Shown: positions 6,909-12,575 of the stretch, one piece after another
Layout: the number at the start of each line of letters is the position of its first letter
Numbering within the stretch: position 1 is the first letter of the stretch
Assembly (NCBI GenBank): GCA_017546885.1
Contig: JAFYRQ010000024.1
Location: 1-13,200 of the forward strand
Origin: Alphaproteobacteria bacterium
Lineage (GTDB): Bacteria; Pseudomonadota; Alphaproteobacteria; RF32; CAG-239
DNA: 13,200 nt
Direction: 5' to 3'
Program-made: the position numbers and the translations under genes
Notes under the pieces: generated by a model
Seen by the model: only the letters and a program-made list of their open reading frames with translations
What the model was told of the DNA's origin: nothing
The model's database searches: none

Positions 6909-7613
6909 ATGACTACAGTAATGGTAATAGAAGACGAAGAAGCATTAGGACTTTTGCTAAAATATAATCTTGAAAAGGAAGGTTATGACGTTGTGTGGGA
7001 AACAACAGGAAATAAAGCTATAGCTTCCGTTGAAAAGAATTGTCCGTCCGTAATTTTACTGGACTGGATGTTGCCGGAATTGTCAGGTATTGAAATTTGT
7101 AAAATGATTAGAAATAAGCCGGATATAAAAGATATTCCGATTATTATGCTAACTGCAAAAGGTGAAGAAGAAGATAAGGTTAAAGGGCTTAATGCCGGTG
7201 CTGACGACTATGTAACCAAGCCGTTTTCCGTTCCCGAGTTGATGGCTCGCGTAAAGACCAATCTTCGTCGTTCTCCGGAACTTATTTCTCAAAAAGAATA
7301 TACTTTCGAAGATATAAGAATGGATTTGGTTGAGAAGAAAGTTTTCCGTAACGATAAATATATTCATCTCGGTCCGACAGAATTTCGTTTGCTTAAAATG
7401 CTGATGGAAACTCCGGGAAAAGTTTTTTCCAGAGAGTTTTTATTGAAAAATGTGTGGGGCAACAATATCTATGTGGAATCCAGAACCGTTGATGTTCATA
7501 TTCGTCGTTTGCGTAAATCGTTAAATGAATATGGTCCGGATTACATCAGAACAGTCAGAGCAACCGGCTACGCGATAGATGCTAATGCTCATAATGAAGA
7601 ACAATCTGAATAA
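6909..7613 (+). CDS. PhoB/OmpR-family response regulator
   Basis: Two-component transcription factor of 234 residues. The receiver domain (1-120) has the acidic pocket E8/D9, phospho-acceptor D52 in LLDWMLP, T82 in MLTAKG and K104 in YVTKPFS. The C-terminal winged-helix DNA-binding domain (about 130-225) has LGPTEFRLLKMLMETPGKVFSR and the recognition-helix region SRTVDVHIRRLRKSL, ending in RTVRATGYAI. Overall similarity is strongest to PhoB, but no partner histidine kinase, pst or phoU gene is visible, so I do not assign the symbol. It shares an operon with rpe, with abutting stop and start codons. That placement is unusual for phoB. A terminator follows 22 bases after the stop. It probably binds tandem direct repeats as a dimer (family knowledge). 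Its target genes are unknown. Confidence 0.93.
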   Translation: MTTVMVIEDEEALGLLLKYNLEKEGYDVVWETTGNKAIASVEKNCPSVILLDWMLPELSGIEICKMIRNKPDIKDIPIIMLTAKGEEEDKVKGLNAGADDYVTKPFSVPELMARVKTNLRRSPELISQKEYTFEDIRMDLVEKKVFRNDKYIHLGPTEFRLLKMLMETPGKVFSREFLLKNVWGNNIYVESRTVDVHIRRLRKSLNEYGPDYIRTVRATGYAIDANAHNEEQSE

Positions 7614-7635
7614 TTTTTATATCATTACTCAAAAC

Positions 7636-7665
7636 AAACCCCGCTTCTGAAAAGAAACGGGGTTT
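7636..7665. terminator. Bidirectional terminator between convergent genes
   Basis: AAACCCCG (7636-7643) pairs with CGGGGTTT (7658-7665). An inner TTCT/AGAA stem and one mismatch extend the hairpin. It lies between the response regulator and the CoA-transferase operon. The T-tract is short on the plus strand (TTTGAA) and better on the minus strand (TTTGTTTTG). Confidence 0.75.
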
Positions 7666-7677
7666 GAACGTATTGTT

Positions 7678-8331
7678 TTATAGATTATCGGGAATGATTA
7701 ATTCCGCCTCAGTGTCTTTCAAAATATCTTCTAAAGTAAACAGCGGATTTATTTCTTTTAATAACAATCCTTCTTTGGTTACTTCTAAAACACATCTTTC
7801 GGTAACAATCATATCAACTTCATTTTCTGCGGTTAAAGGAATTGTACAGTTTTTCACAATTCTCGGTTCACCTTTACCGGTAGTGTGTTCCATAGCAATA
7901 ATAACCTTTTGTGCTCCTACGGTTAAATCCATGGCTCCGCCCATTCCGGGAACAAATGCTCCGGGTATCATCCAGTTTGCCAAATTTCCGTGACTGTCAA
8001 CTTGTAATGCCCCCAAAACGGTAACATTTACATGTCCGCCTCTAATGATGGTAAACGACATTGCACTGTCAAAAAATACAGCTCCGGGGCGAGTAGTTAC
8101 GGGCAATCCTCCCGCGTTGGTAACCTTAGCAATTTCAGGTGCTTCGGTATCTTTTTGCCCAATTCCTATCATTCCGTTTTCTGATTGCAACATAACATGA
8201 ATATCGCTAGGTATATAGTTCGCCACTTCGGTCGGAAGTCCGATTCCCAAAGTTACAACATCACCTTCTTTTAATTCTTGAGCAATTCTGCGAGCGATTA
8301 TTTCACGACATTGTTCTTTTGATAATTCCAT
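7678..8331 (-). CDS. atoA: 3-oxoacid/acetoacetate-type CoA-transferase, beta subunit
   Basis: Beta subunit (217 residues) of a class I CoA transferase that swaps CoA between short-chain acids such as acetate, butyrate and acetoacetate. It carries the catalytic Glu: E51 in LQSENGMIGIG forms the glutamyl-CoA thioester in this family. Other conserved parts are VTLGIGLPTEVANYI (26-40), GGHVNVTVLGALQVD, the glycine-rich PGAFVPGMGGAMDL, and the C-terminal TERCVLEV. It starts one base after the stop of the alpha-subunit gene (TAA, A, ATG), so the two are translated in tandem and form a heteromer. The exact acid substrate cannot be read from sequence, so butyrate-acetoacetate and succinyl-CoA:3-oxoacid types both remain possible. 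Terminated by the hairpin at 7636-7665. Confidence 0.92.
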   Translation of the reverse strand: MELSKEQCREIIARRIAQELKEGDVVTLGIGLPTEVANYIPSDIHVMLQSENGMIGIGQKDTEAPEIAKVTNAGGLPVTTRPGAVFFDSAMSFTIIRGGHVNVTVLGALQVDSHGNLANWMIPGAFVPGMGGAMDLTVGAQKVIIAMEHTTGKGEPRIVKNCTIPLTAENEVDMIVTERCVLEVTKEGLLLKEINPLFTLEDILKDTEAELIIPDNL

Positions 8332-8332
8332 T

Positions 8333-8983
8333 TTACTTGCCCTCGAATGCTATATAGTCAACAAAAATACCCGGAATTGTGATTTCGGCAGGATTAAGCG
8401 GTTCTTCCGAAATTTCTTCCGGTTCAAGAATAACCGTATCTGCGGCAGTTGCCATAACCGTGTTAAAATTGCGAGTTGTTCCTTCAAGAAAAGCATTGCC
8501 GAATTTATCGGCTTTGGTAGCATAAACAACGGCTACATCTGCTTTAAGAGGTTTTTCAAAAAGATATTTTTTGCCGTCAACCACCATTGTTTCTTTGCCT
8601 TTTTCAACAACGGTTCCAACTCCGGTAGGTGTTAAAAATCCTCCTAAACCGGCTCCGGCAGAGCGAATTTTTTCTACCAAAGTTCCCATCGGAACAAGTT
8701 CTACTTCTAATTCTCCGGAATTCATCTGTCTTCCTGTTTCCGGATTAGTGCCGATATGAGCAACAATAGCCTTCTTTACCAATTTATTTACGATTAACTG
8801 TCCGCGGTCATATTCCGGATAGCAAGTGTCGTTAGCTATGAGAGTTAAATTTGAAGTTTTGTTTTTAACAATTTCGTTGACTGTTTTATATGGTGTGCCA
8901 CAGCGTAAGAAACCTCCAATCATAATTGAAGAACCTTCTTTTATCAAACTTGCAGCTTGTTGTATTGATATTATTTCTTTCAC
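8333..8983 (-). CDS. atoD: 3-oxoacid/acetoacetate-type CoA-transferase, alpha subunit
   Basis: Alpha subunit (216 residues) of the same CoA transferase, first gene of the two-gene operon. The CoA-binding/oxyanion loop reads GGFLRCGTP (23-31). Further family blocks are LIANDTCYPEYDRGQLI, HIGTNPETGRQMNSGELEVELVPMGTLVEKIRSAGAG (split over 75-112), GFLTPTGVGT, and AVVYATKADKFGNAFLEGTTRNFN. The start is a GTG at 8983, chosen because family members begin just before this point and no in-frame ATG occurs until residue 21. A four-codon ORF (ATG ATT GAG AAA TAA) ends directly against this GTG in the same frame. The ribosome site is only a weak GAG. A strong promoter lies about 35 bases upstream. No thiolase or acyl-CoA gene is adjacent. 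Confidence 0.92.
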   Translation of the reverse strand: MKEIISIQQAASLIKEGSSIMIGGFLRCGTPYKTVNEIVKNKTSNLTLIANDTCYPEYDRGQLIVNKLVKKAIVAHIGTNPETGRQMNSGELEVELVPMGTLVEKIRSAGAGLGGFLTPTGVGTVVEKGKETMVVDGKKYLFEKPLKADVAVVYATKADKFGNAFLEGTTRNFNTVMATAADTVILEPEEISEEPLNPAEITIPGIFVDYIAFEGK

Positions 8984-9017
8984 TTATTTCTCAATCATTA
9001 TGTTTTTATCGAGGTCA

Positions 9018-9045
9018 ATTATATATACAAAATGCAAAAAGTCAA
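9018..9045 (-). promoter_or_regulatory. Strong sigma-70-like promoter of the CoA-transferase operon
   Basis: TTGACT (plus-strand 9040-9045) and a perfect TATAAT (9018-9023) are separated by 16 bases. They lie about 35 bases upstream of the GTG start at 8983. Confidence 0.7.
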
Positions 9046-9096
9046 ATTTAAGAAAAATTATCAAAAAAATATTGTTAGATAAATTTTAGATGTTAT

Positions 9097-9110
9097 TATA
9101 ATGCTATATT
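9097..9110 (+). promoter_or_regulatory. -10 region of the EF-hand gene
   Basis: Two candidate boxes are present: TATAAT (9097-9102, 19 bases after TTGTTA at 9072-9077) and TATATT (9105-9110), which is preceded by TGC as an extended -10. The extended one is nearer the usual geometry because it has a weak -35. Which is used cannot be told. Confidence 0.4.
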
Positions 9111-9129
9111 GTTATAAAGGAGAACTAAA

Positions 9130-9834
9130 ATGAAAAAGATTCTGTTGGCCGGTTTGGCATTAAGTGTAATTTTTGCCGGAAATTCTTATGCACAGGAAAT
9201 GACTGTTTCTGCTGAAACCACAGTTGCAACTGAAACAACATCAGTTCCGGAGCAGAGTGCCGAAGAAATGATGAAAAATATGACTATAAAAGATGCCGGA
9301 GAAAAATTTACCCTCATCGATGCTGACGGGAATGATGAAATTACAAGAACAGAATATATAAATTTTTCATTAGGAGAACAAGCTAAGAAAAAGGCTGAAG
9401 GCGAACTTGAGGATGAGCAATTATATAATGAAGATTTTTATTCCGCAATGTTTGATGATTTAGATGTTGCCGGTAGGGGAGCCGTTAATCGTATAGAATA
9501 TATCAATAAGCAATTAAGCGATATTTTAGGTATAGAAATTCCTGTCCAACCGGTTGGAGACGATGGTGATGGTTCATATATCGAAGGTGGCGAAGATTCG
9601 TATGTCGAGACGGATAAAGAAGCAGCTAAACAAGAGGCAATTCGTCAAGCTCAGGAGGAAGAGGAAAGAAGAATAAGAGCAGAGGAAGAAAGAGTAAGAA
9701 AAGAAGAGGAAGCACTCAGAAAAGCTGAACAAGAGGCCAGAGAGGCAGAAGAAGAAATGATGCGTATGAAAAATGATATGGTTGCCAACTACGATGATGA
9801 ATATGAAGTAGTTACCAGAAGACGCAGAAGATAG
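9130..9834 (+). CDS. Secreted EF-hand protein with charged coiled-coil tail
   Basis: I do not recognise a named family. Residues 1-21 are a clear Sec signal peptide (MKK, hydrophobic core, cleavage after SYA), so the product is exported to the periplasm or beyond. A Thr/Glu-rich linker (25-45) follows. EF-hand 1 has loop D64-A-D66-G-N68-D-E70-I-T72-R-T-E75, with all calcium-ligand positions suitable although position 6 is Asp instead of Gly. A second, degenerate EF-hand runs D112 to E123, lacking acidic residues at positions 3 and 5. Both are followed by EYIN, indicating an internal duplication. Residues about 163-215 are a long Glu/Arg-rich heptad-like coiled coil, and the protein ends in five arginines. 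An AAGGAGA ribosome site supports the start. A role in calcium-dependent envelope structure is inference. Confidence 0.85.
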   Translation: MKKILLAGLALSVIFAGNSYAQEMTVSAETTVATETTSVPEQSAEEMMKNMTIKDAGEKFTLIDADGNDEITRTEYINFSLGEQAKKKAEGELEDEQLYNEDFYSAMFDDLDVAGRGAVNRIEYINKQLSDILGIEIPVQPVGDDGDGSYIEGGEDSYVETDKEAAKQEAIRQAQEEEERRIRAEEERVRKEEEALRKAEQEAREAEEEMMRMKNDMVANYDDEYEVVTRRRRR

Positions 9835-9853
9835 AAGTTATTTTAATAAAATA

Positions 9854-9883
9854 AAAAAGGAAGAACATTTGTTCTTCCTTTTT
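9854..9883. terminator. Bidirectional Rho-independent terminator
   Basis: Stem of up to 14 bp (9854-9867 with 9870-9883), AAAAAGGAAGAACA against TGTTCTTCCTTTTT. A T-run on each strand stops the EF-hand gene and the convergent 154-residue gene. Confidence 0.9.
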
Positions 9884-9901
9884 GTTATGGTCAGACACAG
9901 T

Positions 9902-10366
9902 TTAGTCTATGTCCTCAGCATCTCCTTCTACATCGCCGAAGAAGTCCGCAAAATACATGAGAGTCAATAACTTTCCCTCAATGTTTTGTGCATCACTGAT
10001 CCTGTCATACAAATCATCAGTAGAGTCTATCCACAGTTCCTTAACCTTCTCTTCGTACTGGTTTATCAAGCTGATTACATCCTCTTTTGAGTAAATGTTG
10101 GACAGATACCAATTCTGTTGATTGATGGTCAATCCCCAGAAGAAACTGTCGAACTCATTAACGTGAGGAGGAATAGGGTTGTTCAACCACTCTTGACGTT
10201 GTTCCACTCTCTTTTTCTGATGCCACATATACAAAGCAGCTAAAGCTATTGCGCCGAGCATCGCCCAACAAGCAATTTCAAAATCAAGCTTTAAGAAAAA
10301 GAGTACCCCCAAAGCAATCACCACTACTGCAACAAAAGCAGCACGAATCTTTAATCTTAGTTCCAT
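9902..10366 (-). CDS. Orphan two-helix membrane protein, 154 residues
   Basis: Unrecognised. Residues 8-27 and about 29-47 form two adjacent hydrophobic helices, followed by a basic stretch (HQKKRVEQRQEW). This suggests a membrane hairpin with a cytosolic C-terminal domain. That domain (60-154) is rich in Trp/Tyr and acidic residues and ends EGDAEDID. Codon use departs from the neighbours: by my count 6 of 8 Lys are AAG, 6 of 12 Glu are GAG and 5 of 8 Asn are AAC, while nearby housekeeping genes prefer AAA/GAA/AAT. The ATG lacks a Shine-Dalgarno sequence, unlike most genes here. Its promoter and transcript-start block match those of the 88-residue orphan on the other side of rpmG. A two-sided terminator closes it. 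It may be acquired DNA. Function unknown. Confidence 0.75.
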   Translation of the reverse strand: MELRLKIRAAFVAVVVIALGVLFFLKLDFEIACWAMLGAIALAALYMWHQKKRVEQRQEWLNNPIPPHVNEFDSFFWGLTINQQNWYLSNIYSKEDVISLINQYEEKVKELWIDSTDDLYDRISDAQNIEGKLLTLMYFADFFGDVEGDAEDID

Positions 10367-10409
10367 ACTGAAAATTTTTTTGAAGTTTATAAATAATGTA
10401 TCTTTAATT

Positions 10410-10453
10410 TGTTAACTGATAGACAAAATACATCATTTTAGTCAAAAAGTCAA
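10410..10453 (-). promoter_or_regulatory. Promoter and transcript-start block of the 154-residue orphan
   Basis: TTGACT (plus-strand 10448-10453), a 17-base spacer and TATTTT (10425-10430). AGTTAACA (10410-10417) then falls at about +1, 30 bases after the -35 box. The same arrangement occurs ahead of the 88-residue orphan. The roughly 50-nt leader has no ribosome site. Confidence 0.6.
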
Positions 10454-10474
10454 TATTGATTATGAATTTAAAAT

Positions 10475-10500
10475 AAAAAAATGCCGGAAATAACCGGCAT
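10475..10500 (-). terminator. rpmG terminator
   Basis: ATGCCGG (10481-10487) pairs with CCGGCAT (10494-10500) around 6 bases. On the minus strand a T-run follows (plus-strand A-run 10475-10480). It lies 21 bases after the rpmG stop. Confidence 0.85.
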
Positions 10501-10520
10501 TTTATATTCTTTACAAGAAA

Positions 10521-10688
10521 TTACTTCATTTTCTTTTCTACGAATTCTTCGTGTTTTTTAGTTTTCTTGTCATATTTTTTCAAAGTCAACTTTTCCGGAT
10601 GAGTTCTGGGATTCTTCTCAGCGAGATAGAATGTACCTGTACCGGCAGTGCTTTCTAATTTTACTTTTACTTTAATTGCTTTAGCCAT
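10521..10688 (-). CDS. rpmG: 50S ribosomal protein L33
   Basis: Small basic ribosomal protein of 55 residues from the large subunit, starting MAKAIKVKVKLESTAGTGTF and ending EEFVEKKMK. The typical YLAEKNPRTHPEKL core (21-34) is present. It has no cysteines, so it is the zinc-free form usual in proteobacteria. It has a good promoter (10735-10762) and its own terminator, making it a monocistronic unit inserted between two orphan genes that share another promoter type. The leader between promoter and ATG is about 40 bases, with only a weak AAAGG-like ribosome site. Assignment is firm. Confidence 0.95.
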   Translation of the reverse strand: MAKAIKVKVKLESTAGTGTFYLAEKNPRTHPEKLTLKKYDKKTKKHEEFVEKKMK

Positions 10689-10718
10689 TTTAAAATACCT
10701 TTACATATAGGTTTACAC

Positions 10719-10739
10719 ATATTACGTTGCGTGTAATAT
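10719..10739. repeat. Inverted repeat over the rpmG promoter start
   Basis: ATATTAC (10719-10725) and GTAATAT (10733-10739) form a perfect 7-bp inverted repeat around GTTGCGT. It overlaps the -10 box and the expected start site, so it could be an operator or a 5' hairpin. It may also be chance in AT-rich DNA. Confidence 0.3.
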
Positions 10740-10762
10740 AGCTTTTTTTCTTTCCTTGTCAA
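10735..10762 (-). promoter_or_regulatory. rpmG promoter
   Basis: A perfect TTGACA (plus-strand 10757-10762), a 16-base spacer and TATATT (10735-10740). It is the best promoter match in this part of the window and fits a constitutive ribosomal protein gene. Confidence 0.7.
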
Positions 10763-10787
10763 TAGCTTTTTTAGTGCTTTATAACTT

Positions 10788-10821
10788 AAAAAAAGGAGCG
10801 ACCTGTTCAGGTGCTCCTTTT
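10788..10821 (-). terminator. Terminator of the 88-residue orphan
   Basis: AAAAGGAGC (10791-10799) and ACCTG (10801-10805) pair with CAGGT (10808-10812) and GCTCCTTTT (10813-10821). There is a one-base bulge and a tight TT loop. On the minus strand at least seven T follow. Confidence 0.9.
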
Positions 10822-10836
10822 CCGAATAGACTATGA

Positions 10837-11103
10837 CTACTCTGTTGTTCCTTTTCTGGTCAAAGGCTTGGATATAACCTCCTGACCGTTGATAAACATT
10901 CGTACCTCAACTGTTCCGTTATCGTGGAAAACCTGCTCTAAAGCGAACATATCTCCCTTCTTAGGGTGAACTGTTCCTCGGAACCTTGCGGTAGGAATCT
11001 CTACTTTGGTCTTGTTCTTCTTGCCAAAGAAAAGGGTTGTCAACCAGTTAGAAAGCATAACTTTTCTAACCTTCATCTCTTGAGTCTTAACGATTCTCGC
11101 CAT
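10837..11103 (-). CDS. Orphan small basic protein, 88 residues
   Basis: Unrecognised. The N-terminus is basic (MARIVKTQEMKVRK) with a short hydrophobic patch around LSNWLTTLFFG (17-27) and then KKNKTK. The remainder (34-80) looks like a small beta-rich domain, with alternating residues such as ALEQVFHDNGTVEVRMFING. Codon use is unlike that of neighbouring housekeeping genes: by my count 8 of 11 Lys are AAG, all 6 Glu are GAG and all 4 Asn are AAC. No Shine-Dalgarno sequence precedes the ATG (ATACAATCACT). It lies directly downstream of tyrS with no intervening terminator, so read-through is possible, but it also has its own promoter shared in design with the 154-residue orphan. A clean terminator and a promoter make coding likely. 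Function unknown. Confidence 0.7.
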   Translation of the reverse strand: MARIVKTQEMKVRKVMLSNWLTTLFFGKKNKTKVEIPTARFRGTVHPKKGDMFALEQVFHDNGTVEVRMFINGQEVISKPLTRKGTTE

Positions 11104-11134
11104 AGTGATTGTATTTTGAATAATTTATGAATTA

Positions 11135-11179
11135 TGTTAACTATGGCTCTATTGTGAATGTTTTAGACAAAAAAGTCAA
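11135..11179 (-). promoter_or_regulatory. Promoter and transcript-start block of the 88-residue orphan
   Basis: TTGACT (plus-strand 11174-11179) overlaps the TGA stop of tyrS. CACAAT (11151-11156, 4/6) follows after 17 bases. AGTTAACA (11135-11142) falls at about +1, 31 bases after the -35 box, matching the block before the 154-residue orphan. Confidence 0.5.
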
Positions 11180-12435
11180 GCGACAATTTTAATCAAACCG
11201 AACTTTTTCTTGCCTTGAGCAATTTTTATTTGTCCATCAGCAACGTCATTGTTAGAAAAACAATAATTTTCATCGCTAATCGGTTTGTCGTTTACTTTGA
11301 TACCGCCTTGTTTTATCAAGCGACGAACTTCACCTTTACTTGCACACCATCCGATTTCTACAACTGCATCAAGAATACTTAATCCTTCTGCGTTTGTTTT
11401 TTCTATAAATGGCAACTCACCGCCGATACCGCCTTGTTCAAAAGTTTTGATTGCTGTTGCTTTAGCTGCTTCCGCTTCCGATTCGCCTCGGCAAATTTTT
11501 GTAGCTTCATAAGCTAAAATTTTCTTAGCTTCGTTAATTTCTTGGTCTTTTAATGCTTCCAAACGACGAATTTCGTCAATCGGCAAATCGGTATAAATGC
11601 GTAAACATTTACCGACTTCAGCATCTCCGATATTGCGGAAATATTGAAAATAGTCATAGCTCGGCAATTTTTCTTCATTAATCCAAACGGCATTACCTTC
11701 AGATTTACCCATTTTTTTGCCGTTTGAGTCGGTTATAATCGGGCTTGTAAAACCAAACAATTCCACATCGTGACGGCGACGTCCGAGTTCTGTACCTGAT
11801 GTGATGTTTCCCCATTGGTCAGAACCTGCAATTTGAGCTCGACAATTATACTTTTGATATAATTCGCAAAAATCATAACCTTGCAAAAGCATATAGTTAA
11901 ACTCTAAAAATGACATAGGTTGTTCACGTTCCAAACGAGATTTAACACTATCCATAGTCAACATACGATTGACCGAATAGTACGTTCCCACATCACGCAA
12001 AAAAGCGAGGTAATTAATATCTTTGAACCAATCCCAGTTATCAACCATAACTGCATCATTTGCGCCATCACCGAACTTCAAAAATTTCATAAATGATTTT
12101 TTCAGTCCCTCGATATTGTGTTGCAAAGTTTCTTCGGTCAAAAAAGGACGAAGTTTATCTTTTCCGGACGGATCTCCGATTCGCGCAGTCGCACCTCCAA
12201 CCAAAGTCAAAGGTTTGTGTCCGCATTTTTGAAACCAACGCATCATCATCAACGGAACAATATGTCCGACATGCAAACTGTCTCCGGTAGGATCGGAACC
12301 TAAATAACCTACGGCCGGAGTTCCCTTTTGTTCGCATTCATACAAATAGCTGTCGAATCCGTTTTCGTTTGTACATTGATTATAAAATCCGCGCTCGACC
12401 ATAATATTAAAAAATTCAGATTTAAAGTTACTCAT
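11176..12435 (-). CDS. tyrS: Tyrosyl-tRNA synthetase
   Basis: Class I aminoacyl-tRNA synthetase that charges tRNA-Tyr in the cytosol. 419 residues, the usual size. The Rossmann domain has GYLGSDPTGDSLHVGH, with the HIGH-type motif HVGH at 55-58. The tyrosine pocket includes YDFCELYQKYNCRAQIAGSDQWGN (split around 187-210). The KMSKS-type loop is KMGKS (241-245). The C-terminal S4 RNA-binding domain (about 355-415) includes WCASKGEVRRLIKQGGIKVND. An AAGGA ribosome site precedes the ATG, and a promoter lies about 33-60 bases upstream. It is divergent from the anmK-family gene. There is no T-box, as expected outside Firmicutes-type regulation. The stop codon is shared with the -35 box of the next gene. 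Confidence 0.97.
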   Translation of the reverse strand: MSNFKSEFFNIMVERGFYNQCTNENGFDSYLYECEQKGTPAVGYLGSDPTGDSLHVGHIVPLMMMRWFQKCGHKPLTLVGGATARIGDPSGKDKLRPFLTEETLQHNIEGLKKSFMKFLKFGDGANDAVMVDNWDWFKDINYLAFLRDVGTYYSVNRMLTMDSVKSRLEREQPMSFLEFNYMLLQGYDFCELYQKYNCRAQIAGSDQWGNITSGTELGRRRHDVELFGFTSPIITDSNGKKMGKSEGNAVWINEEKLPSYDYFQYFRNIGDAEVGKCLRIYTDLPIDEIRRLEALKDQEINEAKKILAYEATKICRGESEAEAAKATAIKTFEQGGIGGELPFIEKTNAEGLSILDAVVEIGWCASKGEVRRLIKQGGIKVNDKPISDENYCFSNNDVADGQIKIAQGKKKFGLIKIVA

Positions 12436-12467
12436 TTTCCTTATCCTTAATTAAAAAATAACACCGC

Positions 12468-12495
12468 ATAATAACATATAATCTTCGGAGTTCAA
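12468..12495 (-). promoter_or_regulatory. Probable tyrS promoter
   Basis: TTGAAC (plus-strand 12490-12495), a 16-base spacer and TATTAT (12468-12473), in the 140-base divergent region between tyrS and the anmK-family gene. Confidence 0.5.
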
Positions 12496-12544
12496 GAGTT
12501 TGATAACTAAATATTAAAATAACAAAATATTAACGCATAAAATA

Positions 12545-12550
12545 TATAAT
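12545..12550 (+). promoter_or_regulatory. Possible -10 box of the anmK-family gene
   Basis: TATAAT lies 25 bases upstream of the ATG. No convincing -35 is seen at 16-18 bases. Confidence 0.35.
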
Positions 12551-12575
12551 GGCAGGCAAAATTTTGAGGGAATAA

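Noticed and set aside
10410..10453. Bacteroidetes-type promoter (TTTG and TAnnTTTG) before the orphan gene
   Set aside because: The -7-like TATTTTG is one base short and the TTTG spacing is far too small. A sigma-70-type TTGACT-17-TATTTT fits better and is used by other genes here, such as atoD.
12023..12337. Several 60-70 codon frames inside tyrS
   Set aside because: They are shadows of the tyrS coding sequence, with no independent signals.
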